From positions 5,472,001-5,536,000 of the forward strand of contig BSBM01000636.1 of NCBI GenBank assembly GCA_027924585.1: DNA of 64,000 nt, in the 5' to 3' direction. The notes under the pieces are model-generated. The model did not search any database. It was not told the origin of the DNA and worked only from the letters and a program-made list of their open reading frames with translations. Source of the DNA: Larix kaempferi (taxonomy: Eukaryota > Streptophyta > Pinopsida > Pinales > Pinaceae). The stretch's first letter is position 1. Every line of letters begins with the position of its first letter. Below, piece by piece: positions 46,376-56,960 of this stretch. Both the position numbers and the translations under genes were made by a program.

Positions 46376-47355
46376 TGTTACCACCAGAACATGCATGGAG
46401 CTTAAGCACTGGAGTTAGAGGGATATTTCTACACATTTTGATACATAGCTTTCCATCGAGTATACTTTTGAGGCATTTTCACTCATCTAGAGACAAATTT
46501 GCATATTTGGAGATGATTTCATCCTCAAAGGTGCACCTCACATCATACAAGTCATGTTCTACATATTTGGAGTCATGGCTTGGTACATTGGCATTCTTTA
46601 GAAGGCATAAGTGTGGACATTAGAAGGCATACAATAATGTCATCATTAGAAGGCATTATTGTATGCTTGTGAGCATGTCATATTTTTTGTATGATGATTT
46701 GCATCCAAATTCATCATTATTTCATTTCAGGTTTTTCCTTCTTGGATGGGCATCATATTATACTATCATAGTGAGTTAATGCTAGCTGTTGAAGAACTGA
46801 AAGAGAGGTCTGTTGACCTTCTTGCTCGCTGTTTATGATATCAGATTGCAGAAGTATGTATTCAGGACTGGTTGTTCAATACAAAGTTGTCCTCTTTTGC
46901 TGCTTATGTCTTATATGATATCTTAGGCTCACTTGGATAATTGATGGTTTTGTTGGTGTGTCAATTTGAGAATTTATACTTGGCTGTAAATGCAATTTTC
47001 AGATATGTTATACCAGCAGGCATTGTTGTTTAATGCATGTTGTTTGGTTTAATATCCTTCATAATCAAGTTGCTCTCCATAGCCTAGGGATAAGGCACTA
47101 ATATACTTCAAATCACCATCATACATCTATCGCATATCATAAACCTGTGTATTGCTAAATCTGGAATTGTTTTAAGGGTTTTAAGGATAGACTTAGCAAT
47201 TTTCTTTGGGAATCCCCCTTTGCCAGAGTAAATCCAGCCTAAAGTGAGAGAATTTCCCACTGAGGTAACAAAGGGTGGAACTTTTAAGTTTCCCTAGGTT
47301 TTCATTGTTATTATTTGACTTGAGCATTTTGCAAGTGCAAGTCTAGAAGGTAACA
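46376..47355 (+). repeat. 5' LTR of a plus-strand Ty3/gypsy element
   Basis: Ends AAGGTAACA at 47355, three bases before a clear primer site. The proposed start TGTTACCACCAG at 46376 is the inverted match of that end (TGTTACC / GGTAACA). This gives a 980-bp LTR. The right border is well supported; the left border rests on the inverted ends only. Confidence 0.55.
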
Positions 47356-47790
47356 AATTGGCACCATTGTCGGGGGAGCCAAGTCCCTTGCTCAGTATTT
47401 GATGACTATACTCTCGGCATGTTGATGAGATATATCATCTAGCAACTCCATTGGAAGAAAGTTCAAAGAGGAAATACCATACATGGAGTTACTCAATAAG
47501 ATTGGTTTCATCATACTGCCAAACAGGTGACAATGGGTCGAACTTTAAGTTTCCCTAGATTTGCATCTTTATTATTGGACTAGAGTATTTTGCAAGTGCA
47601 GGTCTAGAACGTAACAAATTGGCATTGCTGTCGAGGAATCAAAATCCCTTGCTCAGAATCTGATGACTATACTCTAGGCATGTTGATGAGACATCTCATC
47701 TGACAACTCCATTGGAACAAAATTCGAAGTGGAAATACCATACAAGGAGTTCCTCAATAAGATTGGTTTCATCATAGGCCGAACTGGAAA
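47273..47790. repeat. Tandem duplication spanning LTR end and primer site
   Basis: About 260 bases (GGGTGGAACTTTTAAGTTTC ... CCATACATGGAGTTACTCAAT) recur directly from about 47535, with some 10-15 per cent differences. The second unit carries its own decayed primer site (TGGCATTGCTGTCGAGG at 47621). Confidence 0.85.
47359..47375 (+). promoter_or_regulatory. Primer binding site of the plus-strand gypsy element
   Basis: TGGCACCATTGTCGGGG. From memory, Athila/Tat-type plant gypsy elements use TGGCGCCGTTGCCGGGG. The three differences are all C-to-T or G-to-A changes at CpG-type positions, as expected from methylation decay. Confidence 0.65.
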
Positions 47791-48150
47791 GAGTTTACAG
47801 AAGAAGGTGAGGGAACAAATCAGCCCAGGTTGTCACAAGATTCAGGTACAGAAAGCTTTGAAATTGTTGAAGACAGAAAGTACTTGTTTCTTGATAATAA
47901 AGGCAGCAAGATGCAACAAGGATCATGGGTTCATGGAAAGAGAATTTTTACAAAGCCTTGAACATCACATCTTTTCAAGGATCCCTTCATGCTTTACTAG
48001 ATAAGTGTCACAAGTGGCTTCCTAATTTTCAAGGTAATAATGTTATTTCAGCTCAGACCCATCATCCATGTAAGAGCCTTTGAAGATATACTTACCAAGA
48101 AAGAAGTTGAGCATCCGCCCGATGGAGTTGCCACAGTAATGCTTGTTTAG
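47729..48150 (+). pseudogene. Ty3/gypsy gag remnant
   Basis: A frame from 47988 reads HALLDKCHKWLPNFQGNNVI SAQTH; after a frameshift near 48070 it continues HVRAFEDILTKKEVEHPPDG VATVMLV to a stop. This follows the gag N-terminal pattern of plant gypsy elements (LP.F.G....A..H...F......V.H.DV...L). The position behind LTR and primer site agrees. An open frame 47729-48004 in another register is partly spurious. The element is interrupted at 48198 by an LTR. Confidence 0.6.
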
Positions 48151-48197
48151 AGCAACTAGGCAGTACCTCTTAATTCAAGGATACTTACCCTTCCAAC

Positions 48198-50132
48198 TAT
48201 TATCACAAATTATGTAGGGGGGGGATTACCTCTCATTTTTGTCAGAGCAGACCAGATTTTGAGCTTGGCCAGTACATTGAGTCCCAGAGGCAGAGCATAC
48301 TGGGCAGATGGATGAGATTCCATTGTTGAGATTTTGGTTGACTAGTTGAGTGGGAAGACTTTCAGAATAGGTCCCCCAGGTTATTTACATACTAATTGTG
48401 TGATCCCTTGCCATATATTTTGGAACCTTGCATACAGTGGATTTCTCCACTACTAGATAGAGGAGTGGATCTTGACTTACAGAGCTTCACAGTTGGTGCC
48501 TATGATGTATCCTACATATTGTAGTTTGTACCTTACAGTGTGTCCTAAGGTTATTGTATGGATGGTTATACGTGATATTGATGGACTAACTTGCATTTAG
48601 AAAAATCCTATAACTTGTGATTATTTGATAAGTATGGTGAGCAGAACACTAGCTTAGCATCACATTTTGTTTTAGTTTGTGGGTTATATACATCCTGTTA
48701 TCTGGAAGGTCCCCACAGTGTTGCTTGGACCATTACCTGACCCTTTGGTTTCCCTATGTTCACCTTGTCCCTATTCCATTCTTTCCACCCTACATGATAC
48801 AAACCCTGTTGATTTGGATACGGCTACATGACTCAAGGACTCTCCCCCTCTGTGACCTCTTTGTTAGGATGGCACCCATGTTTTACCTGGTGTCTAGACT
48901 CTGATGTATGTGACAAAACTACACAAAGCCTTAATGCTTCCTGTCGGATAGTGACCGATGTTGAGTTCTGATCCTAGTTGGTCTAGTCACCGAAAGGTCA
49001 CCCCCTAGATTTTAAACAAGTACTCCCCATCCTTGAAATTGCTTAGTGACTGAGAGGGTAAGTACTCCTTGAATTCAGAGGTTAATCCTACTTGTTCTAA
49101 AAATTCATTACTGTGGCAACTCCGTCGCACCTATGGGCTGTGGCTGGCAACAGAGCTAAGGCCGTGTCATAACTGGGGCCCAGAAGGCGACCTAGGGCTA
49201 GTACCTTTCAGTCCTTAGCCAACTAAAGGACTGCAAATGAATAAAGTGCTTCAAAGAAATATCCAAAGAAAGAAATTCAAATGAAATAGTCAAATGTGAA
49301 ATGAAATGCAAAAAGTTGTAATGTGAATAAAGGGGGGCTTACTAACGTCAAAGGGGTACCTTCTAAGCACATCATCCATTTGTGAGACACCATATTCCCT
49401 AGTGTCCACCAAACTAGCAAATGTCACAGAGGTTTCCTATCTCCCTTATCTCCAAGAGAAACTCATGCCTTCCACTAATCAACATATCACCTGTCCTATC
49501 CTATTTGACTACTTGACCACCCATTCCACCCACTGAGGAAGGTTGATCTTTGCAACACTATGTGATGATTTTGATTAGAGGGTAACATGTATATAACTCA
49601 TTTACTTACACTTAACGTGTTGCTAAGTTTTTGTGATATGTTGACATGTCATATAATACATCACTTGGTAATCCCCTGTTATAGGATATGATCTTGTGTC
49701 TAGTTGTTTATCAATATTGCATATAATTAAGTATTGATTCTCCTCTACACACTATGGACATGATTATCCCATCATTTTTCACATTGGTTAAATTTTGACC
49801 AAGTTTGACTTTTTTACTTGGTCAAACCCAAGTTTGACCTAGTCAAACAATAGTGTGGGACATTTGCAGATTCATCATACATCATATCTCATCCTTTGGA
49901 GGTCAACTGGACACCTCCAAATAGCAATTGTGGCAGAATTGAGTTAATTGGCTAAATTGGGAATATTTTCCTAAGGTTTGGAAATTTTATCCCGAGTAAA
50001 AATTAAATATTTGGAGTTGATCTTTCACAAGGCATTTCAAATTCGATTTGGGCACCAATAGAGTGCATTCTATGGTTTTTTAGGCCAAAAAATTTATTCG
50101 TGGCATTGGTTTTCCATTCCGAGTAAGGGAAG
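48198..50132 (+). mobile_element. Distant E-like LTR, first half
   Basis: Starts TATTATCACAAATTATGTAG (TG decayed to TA), preceded by CCAAC. Landmarks in family-E order follow: GTGTCTAGACTC...GTGACAAAACT (48893-48918), CTAGTCACCGAAAGGTCACCCCCTAG (48981), CATCCATTTGTGAGACACC...CCTAGTGT (49372-49402), a TTTGAC...TTGGTCAAACC...TTTGACC block (49795-49840), and AATTCGATTTGGGCACC (50040). It is broken at 50132 by a D LTR. Its second half and terminal GATAACA were not found. Confidence 0.65.
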
Positions 50133-53100
50133 TGTTGCCACTTAAGTTGCACTTAGCTGGACTTTCAAGCAAGCGTGCCAAAGTTCAACATGTTACATGT
50201 TCTTTTTCAATGATATTGAAGTCTATCAGGCCTTTTTCAGGGCCCCTTTTTTTTAATAAATTGCATGTCCGTACCCCCATGGGGAATTGTAATAAGTTGG
50301 TCTAAGCATGGTCTTTTTGTAACAGGCTTGGCTTGCCTTCGGTTTATCCGTCAAGGGGATACTCTAGAGTGTTTTTTCCTTAGGAATTATGCGTTGCGCT
50401 TCAGTGACGTATAATTCCTAAGTTTTTCACTCACACCTCCAAAGCTGGAGTACTTACTTTGGTGGTCAAACCTTGGGAGGTTATTAAAGCCTATGTGTCT
50501 ATATATTTTTACATGCTAGCCATCAATAATAAGTCGTATGGACATGCACTAGGTCCCCTAAGAGTTTGAGTCAATTCTGAGAAAAATATTTTTTTCCGCA
50601 AAATTAGGCCATTTTTAATGGTTTAATTGGGAAATTTCAAAATGCAATAAAAGTGTGATCCAGAGGCGGAATTTGGCACAGGGATGCTCGTTTTCACACT
50701 CAAAGCGTCCTCTTTACCCTGGGACCTACTCTCCCTATGTTTCGGATGATTAAATTATCATTTGGAGCATTTTTCCTTATCGGGCCGACAGAATGGCATT
50801 TTAATGCTAATCATTCGACAAAATGACCCAAAAAATCAAAAAATACATATAAAAAAAAGGAATTAGCATGTGCCAAAATGAGTTGGCAAGTCATCCTACT
50901 TGGAGGGCAAATCATTCAAAGTAATTAAACGACTTCTTTTGATTCCTTTTTGAGGGGGGTGCATTCCTATGTTAGATGGAGCGCATCTTTTGGATCTTGG
51001 GTGACTTTGTTATGAAGGCAGCCAATGGTTTGATGTGGCAGCATTGACATATATGGAAGATTTGATTGAGCATGTATGTCGTATAATTGAAGGGAGAAGT
51101 ATCCAAGAGAGGGGCGCACCTCTCTATGAGAGGTGGCGCATCCCTCCTCCTTCCAATCCCTTAAGGATCTCTAAAACTCGCCCTCTCACTTGAACTTGGC
51201 TGCCATGTGTTTGATGCGCCCTTCTCTTTGCCAACTCGCCCTCATGGGTTGCTCTTCCTATTTAAGCAAGTCTCTCTTCCATTGTGCTCTGGTTGGAGTT
51301 GGCATTTGAGAGCTTGCTTCATTGTAACTCTTGCATTATTTTTCTTAAGAAATAAAGGAGACTTTGGAGGTCACTGTTGTGCATTGCTTTTGATGAGTGG
51401 ATGTACTCTCTTGGTTTAATGGAGGTAATTTGTACTTAGGCTTTGTTTTACATTGGCATCAATGTGTAGCTTGTTTGAAGGATTGGTAGCAATTTTATGA
51501 GAAAGGTTAATTCTGTTTGATAATTGTTTTAGCTCTTCATATATGTTTGTGTAGAGATCTTACTTACATTTTTCATTTGTTTATGAGCATGCAATATTGA
51601 TTTCTTACATATATATGTCTACACTTGATCTCGTGTTTGCAAAGTTTGTGATGTGCAGGTTCTCTCAGTTGGATAAGTGAAGATCATACTCGTTTCTTCT
51701 CTTTTTCTAACACTTGTTTTGCAGATATAGTCCCTCGGCATTCCACAAGCAAAGCTTCGAAGCTCCTTGTTTCACTTCAAGCCTCCTCCCTTCTTCCTCT
51801 CTCTTCAATCCCTTTTCTTGGTTACTGGTTATTTGTAAACTAAAAATTAATAGCATATCTGCATACTATTTTACATGCATAAGTAGATCTACTTCTTGCT
51901 CTTAAGATCTAGTGAATTTCCTTTAAAGTTTTTATCATTCTTTCCTAGATCTATTCACTAGTTTGCCTACAAAAAGTCAATTTTATTGCAAGATCTCAAG
52001 GCTTAAGTAGAAGGCTAGTGCTAATCAATTTAAAAGTTTTATCTAGCAATTTTAAAATTGCATCTCATTGGATTCCTCAAAAGCAAGCAAAGATCCCAAG
52101 GAAAGCTTGCTTTCCTTGGTTAAATTTTGTTGATTTATCAATAGCTTTCCTTGGTTAAATTTTGTTGATTTATCAATAGGTTAGTTTGGTAGATTTTTCC
52201 TATAATTTTTGTGGTGACCCAAAATCACTTTCTAAGTGTTTTTTGGGCACTTTTACTAACATTTGCTTGCTATTTTGCAGCATTTCATGAGTAGATAGGA
52301 GGAAACTATGGCCAATTTCCATTAAATTGGACCATCCGGAGCACCCTAGATCCATTCCCCTTCAACTATGTACCTTTTCTGTGAAATTTGTAAGCCTTTG
52401 AGTCCATTTTTCAAGGACAAAGGCACTTCTCTTTGCATTGTAAAATAAGATTAAATGAGAACAAGTGGGCTACCCAACGCCCACACCCCCCCCACCAGGG
52501 GGGAACTGTGTTGACTCCAGTTTTGTGGTTTGAAATTTTTAGTTTAGATCTCCTTTTTCGCAACTAATAAAATCAACCTAGGAATAAAATTAACCTTGTT
52601 GGCTCTGTTTCAACGGCGGGACACAAGTGCACTCAGGACTTAGCATTTTCACATTTTTTAACAATTTCCTACTTTCTGAGTAATTTTGTCCTTGTTTTCC
52701 CAAAGTACGGTGCCACAAAAGAGCTTGCTTGAGTAGTGGAATTCACCAACTGAGACACTTGCAATACTTACACAACACAGAAAAGCACTCCAAAGAACTT
52801 TTTCATTTTCTTGCATCTTTTTATATTGGGCACTGGTCTTACTGCTTATTATCTTGTTCAATATGTATGCAAAATGATGATGATGGATGCCATATGTTGT
52901 TGAATTTCATTCTTTATTATTGTCGTAGTTGGAAGAAAAAAGATTTCATTTAATTAACTCCTAGATTAGTTGTTTTTCTCTTTTCATAGAATAAACACCT
53001 TCAATTTTTCTTTATTAGGGTCCACCCCCATTGGCTTCGCTAGGAGTAAGCCTAGACGGAGGAGTTAAGTTTCGAGTGACAGCTCTTAACTCTGACTTGC

Positions 53101-53171
53101 CCCCAAGGCCACACCAAGTGGCTTGAAGATTTATGTCGCGTTTTCCCAAGGTGTGCATCCAGGCGGCAACA
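50133..53171 (+). mobile_element. Solo LTR of family D, plus orientation, 3039 bp
   Basis: Begins TGTTGCCACTTAAG and ends AGGCGGCAACA (inverted TGTTGCC / GGCAACA). Flanks are GGAAG (50128-50132) and GGAAT (53172-53176), a 5-bp target duplication with one mismatch. It aligns, inverted, with 13956-12826 (CCCATGGGG, ACTCTAGAGTGTTTTTTCC, GGCATGCACTAGG-type blocks) and with 58980-59137. The promoter TATTTAAGC is at 51261, with AATAAAGG at 51351. It lacks the purine tract of the other D copies, which accounts for its shorter length. Confidence 0.8.
52110..52179. repeat. 35-bp direct duplication in the D LTR
   Basis: CTTTCCTTGGTTAAATTTTG...TTATCAATAG twice in a row without a difference, so recent compared with the LTR. 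Confidence 0.9.
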
Positions 53172-53588
53172 GGAATTCAATGATCCAATTAATGGTGCTT
53201 TAATTATTTGTATCCTGAGGTTAAATTTAAAAAATTCCTAAGGTTTAGAATGTTTGGCAACGGGATTCCGGAAGAGGAGAGTGATGACTTGGGTTGGCTT
53301 ATTATGAGGTCCTAAACACATCTATCATCATATTTACATTCCAGCATCACCCACCTGAAAATTAGCAAGGCTCTCCTAGGTGGGGCACACCTTTCTCCCA
53401 ACAGGTTGAATTGAGCAAAAATGAATTTATATTTTAGCCTTTTACAATGTAAAAGTTGTAATGTACCACAAAGGGGACCACCTAATGCCCCCTAGTGATA
53501 AAAAATACTTGCAAGTTGTAACTTATTTCATTGTACTTGGGCATAAGGAGGTAATTCGCCCCCCTCAATGGAAATTTCATTTTCAGTC
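53172..53588. other. Short stretch between two opposite D LTRs
   Basis: Presumably the continuation of the sequence interrupted at 50132. It shares AATTCCTAAGGTTT with 49966, but no second half of the E-like LTR is recognisable. No coding. Confidence 0.4.
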
Positions 53589-54305
53589 TGTTGTCGGCCA
53601 ATATGCACACCAGCAGCGGAAATCTTTCGAAAGCTGTCTCTTCACTCAAAGTGAGAGAGGTGTGGCCTTGGGGGCAAGCAATGAGCCAGGTACTGTCACC
53701 TGAATCCTAGCTCCTCCGTTTAGGCAAACTCCTAACGAAGCCAAGGGGGTAAGTCCCTATAAAAGAGTTTCACTAAGGCTCTAGTATTTATAGTGTTTTT
53801 TAGGTGTTGTGATGCGGATGGGTGTTGTTTAGGAGTTTTGGAATGAGAGACAATATAATATTTAAATGTAAAACAAGATAGCGCAATCCACGTTGCAAAT
53901 ATAGAAAGATAGATACACTTGGGCAAGAAATAAATCACTTTTCACGTAAATAGAAGCAAATACTCCAATATTGATATTTTAAGCAAACAAGACATATGAT
54001 GAAGGACCAGTGCCTTATGGAGTCAAATATAGAAGTGATTGTAAAAGCTTGATACAAGTGCTTGAAAATAGAAGTTTGTGAGAACGTTGTGCAGCTTATC
54101 TTGGTAAATTTAAGATTTTAATTGTCTTGATTATTATGGCTAAGAACAAGGTATCAAAGGGGTAGTGGAACCTTGTCCCAGAAAACTACTGGCAACCCTA
54201 GGTGATAGGTCGAAAGCACCCAGATTGCAAAGAGGGCAAGTGTGCTTGCGGCTTGAACGCCCTCGAGTCTGACAGTGGATTCCCGGCACCACCTCTTGTG
54301 GGAAG
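53589..54305 (-). mobile_element. Partial D LTR (3' end only), minus orientation
   Basis: Begins TGTTGTCGGCCAATATGCAC and parallels 54306 onward for about 700 bases (GCACACCAGCAGCGGAAATC..., the GTGGCCTTGGGGGCAAGCAA block, CTCCTAACGAAGCCAAGGGGG, GACCAGTGCC...GGAGTCAAAT). It then stops at the start of the next D LTR. Either an LTR interrupted by the next copy or a tandem duplication of the LTR end. Confidence 0.75.
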
Positions 54306-55239
54306 TGTTGTCCGCCAAACTGCACACCAGCAGCAGAAATCTTTCGAAAGTTGTCTCCCTCACTGGAAAGTGGGGAGAGGTGTGGCCTTGGGGGCAAGCA
54401 ATGAGCCAGGTACTGTCACCTGAATCCCAGCTCCTCTGTTTAGGCAAAACTCCTAACGAAGCCAAGGGGGGTAGTCCCTATAAAAGAGTTGTCTAAGGCT
54501 CTTTGTATGTTTAAATGTTTTTGGTGTTGAGATGCGGATGGGTGTTGTTTAGGAGTTTTTTGAATGATGACTAGAACAGAATTAAACACGCAATCCACGT
54601 TGCAAAATTCACAAGATACAAATTCAGAAGATAACAATATACTTTGACTTAGAAATTAAAGCAAAGCATCCACAAGATAGTGATTAAACAAATGACAAGG
54701 ACATATGGTCCAGATTCAAAAGATACATAAATATTAAAGACCAGTGCCAAATGGAGTCAAATAAAACTTGTGATGCTGAAAGAATAAGTCGAAAGTAGCT
54801 GTTTGTGAGAACGTTTTGCAATTGTTCTTGGTAAATTTTAAGTGTTTTAGATGTTCTTGATTATTAGGGCTAAAACCAAGGATATTCAAAGAGTGTCCGG
54901 AAAGTAATTTTAAGCAGCTCCTTCAAAGAGACATGTCGGACCTGTCTGGAATCACAGCGAGGCGCGCAATGCTAACCAGCCACCGTGTCGCAGATTGGGC
55001 ACTCCGGCACCTCCCCTGAGAACTAATTAAAATACTTTATGACAACGCCGGTCCGTTGGTTATGGGGGTGAAAGTTTTAATTAGATTTTTACTTATAAAT
55101 TATCAAGTCTTCCACCTTTCTGAGTACTGGCCCAACCGTTTCCGATTGGCAGAGCATACGAGTGTAGGACAGAAACCAAGGTAAATTAATTAAAGCGGTA
55201 TATGAGTGGAAAATTTTATTATTAGAAAACCTTGTGCAA

Positions 55240-55388
55240 CTCTCCGACAGAGAGCGCTCTTGACTTGGTCTTATGACCACAGTTCAAGAGACTTGCTATT
55301 TTAACAATGCCTAATGCAGGGAAATGCAAAACTAAAATGCCCTCCGATAGAGGGTGCTCTTGAATTGGATTTGGCCAAGTTCAAGAGA
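55240..55388 (-). repeat. Two tandem paired-hairpin cassettes in the D LTR
   Basis: CTCTCCGACAGAGAG + CTCTTGACTTGG...TTCAAGAG at 55240-55291, and CCCTCCGATAGAGGG + CTCTTGAATTGG...TTCAAGAG at 55340-55388. The first stem changed as a pair (CTCT/AGAG to CCCT/AGGG), consistent with pairing. Confidence 0.65.
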
Positions 55389-56689
55389 CTTTGGTTCGTT
55401 TTAAGAAGCAGATGAATTGTAGTAGCAGTATATCTCAACTTGAAAAAAGATTTAAACAATAATATTGATCAGCAAGATACGAATACTACTAACAATACTA
55501 TTTGCGAAATAAAATGAAACTGAGTAAATCTAGTGTTCTACCACACAAACTTTAATCTACTAGGTGGGATTGATCTCCGAACAAGATCAACCACTAGAAG
55601 CCACCAATCCTAGAAACCTTCCAGCTAGCTGGATGTCCACAAGAAGTTGATGGGGGAGCGAGAAGCTACCACAAAACTATGTGGCCTTTGGGATACGATC
55701 CCAAAGTTAGCTATTCTCTGGTCAAGGATTGGAAGAGAAACAAGATAATAATAAACAAAAGTAAATCTAAACTACCCAAGAGTCTCTTTCAGGTCAAAGA
55801 CCCTACTCGGGAGAGCATGGGGGTAAGTGAATATGGAAGATAAGCAAAAAGACTTATTGAAGTGGAATTAAACTAAGAGCATATGAAAAAGATCTAACTA
55901 AGCCAAACCACAAAACCCAACACTCTTCCCCAAATGGGGAAGAAGACCAAAAATGGAGGACCTCTCCACTATAAGTTTTATTAATCTTTTACAAGTGCCT
56001 CAAGGGAAAATCCTTGAAAGGTCTTTAATGGCTACCTAGAAACAACTTATAAAAATTGAAAAAATTGAAGCCCTTAATGGCTTTTACAAAGGATAAGAAG
56101 GTGTATCTTGAAATATGTCTTATGATGCTTGATTTCTTCTTCTCTCTTCGATTTGATCTTTTGATTTAAGAGATCTTTCTCTTCCCACAATCCTACCACA
56201 AGGATAAGCCAATAACTCATGCACCCATTAGCATTAGAAATCTAATCAAACTTTGAACAATCAAGTCTAAGTTTGCAAAAATAAGACTAAAACATGAAAG
56301 AGCATGAGATTTTGTCTTGAAATAATTAATATGGTAAAACGGACCAGCAAGCTAAAATGCCCCAAAAAACGGTGGGAATGAGAACACAACCAAAAAATTT
56401 TACACTATCCTATATGCCAACTTGTTTATCTTTGAAATGAGATTACAAAACTTTTAAAGGAAAGACTAGATGCAAGCCCTCAATGACCTTTTGATATGCC
56501 TAACTTAAACTTTAAATGCATAAATTTTGATCTTATAAAGAAATCTAACCATAAACCCTCCAAAGAAAAACTACTAGCTAACAATTTGAGATCTTAAACA
56601 AATAACCAACAACTAATTAAGCATGAAAGTTACACTAACTACTTACTAATACTAACACTTGTTTGTTTTTGTTGTTTGTTATGTGTTAT

Positions 56690-56960
56690 AGGGCAAGATG
56701 GGAATGGATGAAAGCTAGAGGAGGCACAAGACAAAAGAGGGAAAACGAAGAGGTGAAGGGTAAAGGGAAGAAACAGGACGAGAGGCTAGAAGGATAGGTA
56801 GGATGGAAGGTAGAGGAGAAGCTTGGAAAATAAGAGGAGCAAAAGGGAGAAGGTAAGGAAGGGCGAATGCTAGGAGATGGAGACAAAAATGAAGTGGGAC
56901 AAATCTAGGAGAAGATGAAGACAAACTTGAAGTGGGACGAATCTAGGATGAAGACAAAAC
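56690..56960. other. Purine tract of the long D LTR
   Basis: About 270 bases almost free of C and T runs on the plus strand (GGGCAAGATGGGAATGG... to ...GAAGTGGGACGAATC). Counterpart of 7066-7445. Confidence 0.65.

Noticed and set aside
52484-52502. C-run/G-run hairpin (CCCCCC ACCA GGGGGG)
   Set aside because: Simple homopolymer pairing within a D LTR, not seen in other copies; too weak to call a regulatory structure.
56686-56924. Two Pro/Ser/Phe-rich minus-strand frames of 66-69 codons
   Set aside because: Translations of the purine tract's complement; low complexity with no start context.
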